Assembly (NCBI RefSeq): GCF_024166365.1
Contig: NC_064820.1
Location: 146,836,001-146,900,000, forward strand
Direction: 5' to 3'
DNA: 64,000 nucleotides
Origin: Elephas maximus indicus
Lineage: Eukaryota; Chordata; Mammalia; Proboscidea; Elephantidae
Shown here: positions 58,697 through 64,000 of the stretch, piece after piece
Position numbering within the stretch: position 1 is the first letter of the stretch
How the letters are laid out: each line of letters begins with the position of its first letter
Notes under the pieces: model-generated
Seen by the model: only the letters and a program-made list of their open reading frames with translations
The model's database searches: none
Told to the model about the DNA's origin: nothing
Program-made: the position numbers and the translations under genes

Positions 58697-59198
58697 TGTC
58701 TTAGTCATCTAGTGCCGCTATAACAGAAATACCACAAGTGAATGGCTTTAACAAAGAGAAATTTACTTCTTTGCAGTAAAGTAGGCTAAAAGTCCAAATT
58801 CAGGGTGTCAGCTCCAGGGGAACACTTTCTCTCTCTGTTGGCCTTCTCATCAATCTTTCCCCGGACTAGGAGCATCTCCACACAGGAGCTCTGGGTCCGA
58901 AGGACACATTCTGCTCCTGTCACTGCTTTCTTGGTGATATGAGGTCCCTCCTCTCTGCTTGCTTCCTTTTCCTTTTTATCTCTTGAGAGATAAAAGGTGG
59001 TGCAGGCCACACCCCAGGGAAACTCCCTTTACATTGGATCAGGGATGTGACCTGGGTGAGGGTGTTGTTACAACTCCACCCTAATCCTCTTTAACATAAA
59101 GTCACAATCACAAAATGGAGGACAACCACATAACACTGGGAACCATGGCCTAACCAAGTTGACCCATATTTTGGGGGGACACAATTCAATCCATGACA
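58697..59198 (-). mobile_element. MaLR-like solo LTR
   Basis: Same family as the element at 23863-25930, antisense, from TGTCTTAGTCATCTAGTGCC to ATTCAATCCATGACA. Flanks GGGAG and GGGGG agree at four of five bases. The minus-strand frame at 58786-59010 is LTR sequence. Confidence 0.88.
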
Positions 59199-59274
59199 GG
59201 GGGCAAAGGACCTGAGCTGGAACTTGGGCAAGAAGCTGAACCAGAATGAGGGCAGGGCAGGGCTCCAGAGGCAG

Positions 59275-59462
59275 CCTGCCTGGGTCTGAATCCTGCCTCC
59301 TCAACTGGTAAATCACTTAATCTCTCTAAGCCTTGGTTTTACTATCTGTAAAATGAGGGTAATAACAGTATCTGCCTTACAGGCAGGATTAAATGTGGCA
59401 ACATATGTGAAGAACCTACTGCCATGGCTGGCACACAGAGGTGGCACTTAGTAGTAGCTTTA
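59275..59462 (+). repeat. MIR
   Basis: GGGTCTGAATCCTGCCTCCT, AAATCACTTAATCTCTCTAA, CTGTAAAATGAGGGTAATAA and GGCACTTAGTAGTAG. Confidence 0.88.
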
Positions 59463-60509
59463 AGACACAAGTTCCCTGATCCCAGACCACAGCCCTTCCT
59501 ACTATAGGAAGCCCCTCCCCGAAGCTCCCTACTCAAACCCCCTCCCTCTCCTGCTCTCCCTCCAAACTCATCTCCCTCCTTCCCTCCTTCCGGGCAATCA
59601 GAGCCTCCCAGAGCCCACATACTGGCCACTGAGACAGAATGGCAATCTGAGGCAGGGACAAGTGGGAGTGACCTTCTTCCCAACATTCTCAAACTATTGA
59701 CTGAGTTTCCAGGAGGAAGACCAGGGCCCTAGCTGAAAGATGTCAAAAGGCATGCCCCCTGCCCTGAACTGCCCAGGGAAGGAAGTGGGAGGGTCTGGGA
59801 ATGTTTCCGTTTAAGTGGCTGTCAGAACAAGCCATTGACTCGGACACTGCCTGACTCATAGAACAGATGAATTTGGGGTTTGAAAGGTCATCTCATTCCA
59901 TCCTACTTTTGAATCATTTCTTCCACAGGTGATCCCCCATCCCAGATTGCTACCTCACAGGGCAGCCCCAGTGTGCAGGGTTTGTTTGTTTGTTTGTGGC
60001 TACTCGACCCCTTCTTCTTAGGCTCAGGCCTGGCTTTCTGTGACACTGCCCTGGCCCCGATGCTACAAGGGCAGAGGCCATCCTGGGGCAGTGGAGTGGT
60101 CTGGGCCTGAAGCTTCTCATTTATCAGTGCCCCAGGTTTCAGTGGCTAATCTGTGAGCAAGTCAGGAGATTTCTTGAGATTGCATCTCTCCAGAGGGCAG
60201 GGTTGGGTGCTGGGGTGGGCAGTATTCCTTAGGGCCCAGCCCTGAGCTCAGGAATTTCCCTCAAGGGGAAGGAAGAGGGGAGCTCAGGGCTGGGGAACGT
60301 TGCTACCACCTGAAACCAGGCTGGGAATTCAGCTTAATGATACCTCTGGACTTGCCTCGGAAAAAACATTTCTGTTAAGTTAGGCCCCAGGCAGGAGTAT
60401 GTTAAAGTCCCTGATTTTGCCTAAGAAGGCACACTGGGGGATTTGCTTGCACCTGGGAAGTCGCGACAGGAGAGCTGGAAAGGGGCAAGAGGGGACTGGG
60501 GACTTGGAA
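59463..60509. other. Unique intergenic sequence
   Basis: No gene is recognised. A short (GTTT)n run lies at 59980-59996. Confidence 0.5.
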
Positions 60510-60690
60510 GCTGTAGCACCTACCACTCAATAGCTGTGTGACCTTGAGTAAGTTACTTGGCCTCTCTGAGCCTGTTTCCTGAGTGGCTCCTGCCTCATAG
60601 GCTTATTGGGGGTAACAAAAGACACATTGCCTGTGAAATGCCTAGTACAGAGTGAGCGCTCCGCAGGTGCCAACCTCCGGTACTATTAGA
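60510..60690 (+). repeat. MIR
   Basis: CAATAGCTGTGTGACCTTGA, GTAAGTTACTTGGCCTCTCT, GAGCCTGTTTCC and CTAGTACAGAGTGAGCGCTC. Confidence 0.85.
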
Positions 60691-60739
60691 AGCAGATGGG
60701 GAAACCCGTGGGAAATCCGGGAGGCTCTGGGAAACTGGG

Positions 60740-61035
60740 GGTGGTGGGCCGGCCTTCCCGGAGCCAGAAGGCGGGCAGGGGCTGGAGCGTCGCGGATTCG
60801 ACCTGCCCTCCGCCCCGCCTCCCGCGTCCCGCTCCTCGGGGGCCTGCGGAGCTTTCCTGCTGTCGGCGGGAGCTGAGTCACTGCGGCCCGCCCGGCCGTT
60901 GGCCTTATCTCGAAACGTCGCTGCCGCCGAAAGCCCCCGGCCTGTCCGCCGGGCTACATCTAATTTGCGCCTAGTCTCTCCCGCAGCTCTGGGAAAACTC
61001 CCACGGGCCCTTGGGTTTGGGGTGCGGAGGAAGGA
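60740..61035. promoter_or_regulatory. CpG-dense element, candidate promoter or enhancer
   Basis: CpG density here is far above the surrounding sequence and second only to the CDKN2AIPNL island. The core contains AGCTGAGTCACTGC (60871 on, AP-1/MARE-like), CCTTATCTCG (60903 on, an inverted GATA motif) and several GC boxes. A TTTTTATAAAG sequence lies about 140 bases to the right (61171-61181). No recognised exon is attached. In human the next gene in this direction is JADE2, whose start is CpG-rich, but nothing here identifies it. It could equally be a lone enhancer or a noncoding RNA promoter. Confidence 0.5.
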
Positions 61036-63139
61036 GGGAGCCTCCTTCCGGGCTGTCTGGAGGTATTCCTGTAAACCCCTCACCTAAAATCTCTCCCTAT
61101 GCCTGTCGGCACAGTGCCTATCTTTCCACCATTAGCTAAACTTTGCTTGGGGGTAAGCATTCTGCAGGTTTCTTTTTATAAAGTGCACATTTCCCCGGGG
61201 TGGAGTGCCACCCAATGCTTTGAAGAGGGAACCAGTAGGCTGGAGAATTGGGGGCTAAGAGCCAAGAGCCGGGAGCGGGTGAGGGGCCGGCCTGGGATTT
61301 GGCAGCCTCTCCCAGCCCCCAGGACTCTAGGGGAAGTGGCGGGTGGGGGAGGGGGGAAAGAGCTGACAGATTCTGTAAACAGAGCCGGTTTGGGCCTCGG
61401 CCAAGGACGGGGTGTCCTGGCCCAGCCTGGGTGTGAGGCCCATCCGCGGCTGTCCAGGACACCCCGCCCTGCCCGGCTGCCCGGGGGTGCCCGGCCCACA
61501 GCCAGCTCCAGCCAGGATATGCCTGAGTTTTGGGTAGTGGCCAAGTCCCTCATGGGGAATGTCTGGGTCTGGGGTGGGGATCGGGTGGAGGTGGATCCTT
61601 CTAAGAACCGCCAGAGATCATTCATTCACCAAGTGCCAGACTCAGGGATGGCAGCAGCCTCTAGCCCCAGCCGGTACAAGAAGCCGGTGCTTGTTGCCCC
61701 TCCCCCACCTCCAATCCTATCCCTTGCTTTTATGCTGCTCGGGGCAGAGTCCCTGTGGGTAGGGGGAACTGAAAGAGGGGGTTCGGGTTCTGAAAGCCCT
61801 TCAAGGCCGTCCTGTCGTCTTGGCTTCTTCTGATATCCCACACCGTTGTCCACATAGTGGCAACTCAAAGCAGCAAGGAGTGCCCTGAAAAGCCAGGTGG
61901 GAGAACAGGCATCCAAGGGATACTCAAGGATACTCAGTGCTGGAAGTGTGAGTCAGCTGTGGGTATGAGGTGGAGAGAGGGATCCCACGGTGTTTAAGGA
62001 ACAAGTGGCTCACAGGTACTTGCTCCCTAACAGGTGGAGGCAGCTACAGGCTATGCCTCAGAGGAGGTGGACATGTACGATATGGAGAGGAACCCTTGGA
62101 ACAGGAGTGGGGAGAGTAGCAACTCGCTAAGGATAGAGGTGGCTAATGAAACTTGTAGGCTGGGTCCCCAGGTGGGGACCCCAATGGCAAGTTCTGGACT
62201 TTATTGTAGGGGCAAACATTTCCCAAGATGTACTCCAAGATGATAATGGGCATGGTGAATAATATAGAGTCCTGCGAAAAATATATTGTTGACAAAGTCA
62301 AACACCATTCTTTACTGCAGACATTTTCAGAGCTTTTGTGCCATATGCTACTTAATGAGCTTATTTGTTCTCCAACAGGGAGACAGGGCATGCAAAAGAT
62401 CCCCTCCACCTTAACCTTAGCCTCATGGGAGTTGTGCTCTTCTGAAAACATTGGGCCCAAGAATTAATATGCATTTCTCACTTGCTGGCTCTGGACTGAA
62501 CAGAGTGGTTGGGCACATTTAGGCACCAAGGAATATCACGGCTCTCCTAGAAACCCAGATTCAATGACCATCTCCACAAGGAGAGGCCATACCTTGGTCC
62601 CCAGCCTATGCAAGCCTACACAGCAGGCGATGGACATAAGAGAAAGTTAAATCAATGAGTTTGGCAGACTTTGCCAGGTTCTGGGTCGCAGACTCCAGCC
62701 AATCTTCTACTCCCAAATCAGGTCCCCAGCTCAGCACAAGTGAATCTGGGATTCCTGGTCATGATTGAGGAATCCCATGGCCTTTGCAGAGAACACATTG
62801 ATCAGAGGGTGTAGTTTGTGGCAGTGAAAATGCCTCAATCCCTCTGGCAACAAGTATCAGAGGCTTCTTGTATGCATGGGGCAGTGTCATGTGCTGCCAG
62901 GGAGAGTAAGACAGGATCTCAAGGCCTTCAAGTTGCTCTCAGGATGGTTGAGAAGACACATTCATCCCCATGAAAATTAGAGAGCACTTACGTATATGTC
63001 ACACAGGAGTTGCAGCTTGAGGCTGAGATCAGTGTGGTGCCTCCACTAGGACATATTCTGAGCTCAGTCCCAGATGGCCTTATATCTGAATTCACAGAAA
63101 GCACAGGAGCAAAGCCGGACCTAAAAAAGAGGGCTTTCC
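61036..63139. other. Unique intergenic sequence right of the CpG element
   Basis: The longest open frame of the window (244 codons, 61099-61833 plus) lies here in GC-rich text, but it is opposed by long frames on the other strand, has low-complexity composition and matches no family I know. The rest is ordinary unique sequence. Confidence 0.45.
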
Positions 63140-63705
63140 AAGAATCAGAATGGGCCACATAAATCGGAGACTACATCAGCCTGAAGCCAGAAGAACTAGA
63201 TGGTGCCTGGCTACCACCAATAGCTGCCATGACAGGGAACACAACAGAGAATCCATGAAGGAGCAGGAGACCAGTGGGATACAGGCCCCAAATTCTCGTA
63301 AAAAGGCCAGACTTAATGGTCTGACTAAGACTAGAAGTACCCTGGAGGTCATGGTCCCCAGACCTTCTTGTTAGCCCAAGACTGGAACCATTCCCAAAAC
63401 CAACTCTTCAGACAGGGATTGGACTGGACTATAAGAAAATGATACTGGTGAGGAGTGAGCTTCTTGGATCAAGTAGACACATGAGACTATGTGGGCAGCT
63501 CCTGTCTGGAGCGGAGATGTGAAGGTTGAGGGGGACAGAAGCTAGCTGAATAGACACGGAAATACAGGGTGGAGAGAAGGAGTGTGCTGTCTTATTAGGG
63601 GGAGAGCAACTAGGATTACATAGCAAGGTATATATAAATTTTTGTATGAGAGACTGACTTGATTTGTAAGCTTTCACTTAAAGCACAATAAAAATTTTTA
63701 AAAAA
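63140..63705 (+). mobile_element. L1 3' region (younger tail type)
   Basis: Sense counterpart of 46773-47333: AGAAGAACTAGATGGTGCCT, AAAAAGGCCAGACTTAATGG, GAGACTGACTTGATTTGTAA, GCTTTCACTTAAAGCACAAT, then an A tail. Flanks AGAGGGCTTTCC and GAAGGGGGCTTTCT are the probable duplication. Confidence 0.9.
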
Positions 63706-64000
63706 GAAGAAGGGGGCTTTCTCACTGCCAATTTGGAGAGGCTTGTGTGCTCAGGAACCCCCTCCGACAAAGTGTAACCAACACTGATAGGACCTGTACC
63801 TTTGCTGGGAGGCAGAGAGTGACCAGAAGAGCAGCAGAGGAAAGAGACTGCATACTGCAGATACTGCATGGTACCTTCCTGGATGTGTTCCCCAGTTTAC
63901 CTGCAGCATTCCCTGGAGCTCCCAGAAACTCTTAGGGCACCTAGCAGGGGGCTATGGAGGCCCTGCTGGGCAGTTGGGACCATGCCTGGGTCCTCTTGTC
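63706..64000. other. Unique sequence at the right edge
   Basis: Nothing is recognised. Confidence 0.5.

Noticed and set aside
60595..61083. 162-codon minus-strand frame at the CpG element
   Set aside because: Arg/Pro/Ala-rich composition follows from CpG-rich sequence and begins in a MIR. Not supported as a gene.
61099..61833. 244-codon plus-strand open frame
   Set aside because: GC-rich, no recognisable domain, long opposing frames on the other strand (61176-61625, 61136-61462). Likely a by-product of high GC.
1..64000. CRISPR arrays, bacterial operons or phage genes
   Set aside because: Split exon structure, SINEs, LINEs and LTRs show vertebrate nuclear DNA, and no spaced direct-repeat array is present.

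Overview
The window looks like nuclear DNA of a placental mammal of the Afrotheria, most likely an elephant or another paenungulate. The strongest sign is about twenty copies of a tRNA-derived SINE of AfroSINE type, together with pieces of an RTE-clade LINE (RTE1-like) and L1 elements with a long distinctive 3' region. Ancient eutherian repeats (MIR, L2, MER5A, MaLR/ERVL-type LTRs) fill much of the rest. The species is inferred from these repeats, and no database was searched.

Only one protein-coding gene can be supported: CDKN2AIPNL, a small XRN2-binding XTBD protein, on the minus strand at the left end. Exon 1 (6925-7163) lies in a CpG island. Exon 2 is at 4956-5055. The last exon, expected to add only three codons, was not found and probably lies left of base 1. 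Bases 1-4955 are therefore read as intron 2 and 5056-6924 as intron 1. In human, CDKN2AIPNL (5q31.1) is followed by JADE2. No JADE2 coding exon is visible, so 7.4-64 kb is read as the intergenic interval. A small CpG-dense element at 60.74-61.03 kb is the best candidate for another regulatory element or promoter.

Region by region: 1-7.4 kb is the gene with intronic L1 tails and a tandem triplet of AfroSINEs. 7.4-10.3 kb holds L2, RTE and MER5A remnants. 10.38-14.11 kb is a minus-strand 5'-truncated L1 joined directly to a full-length U6 snRNA copy (a U6-L1 chimeric retrogene), later hit by an AfroSINE and an RTE. 14.5-20.1 kb is a nested pile of RTE, LTR, L1 and SINE. 23.7-27.2 kb is an antisense L1 carrying a complete two-LTR MaLR-like element with 5-bp target duplications. 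28.6-37.2 kb mixes unique sequence with old repeats. 38.26-39.77 kb is a 5'-truncated L1 with an exact target duplication. 41-48.2 kb has more L1, LTR, L2 and SINE insertions. 48.7-63.1 kb is GC-richer and mostly unique, with scattered MIR/L2 copies. 63.14-63.71 kb is another L1 tail.

The other open reading frames are repeat-derived or short, overlapping frames typical of chance in GC-rich DNA. The most informative content is the layered history of retrotransposition, readable from target-site duplications, template-switch junctions and nesting. Several unique AT-rich blocks may be conserved regulatory elements, but that needs alignment to other mammals.
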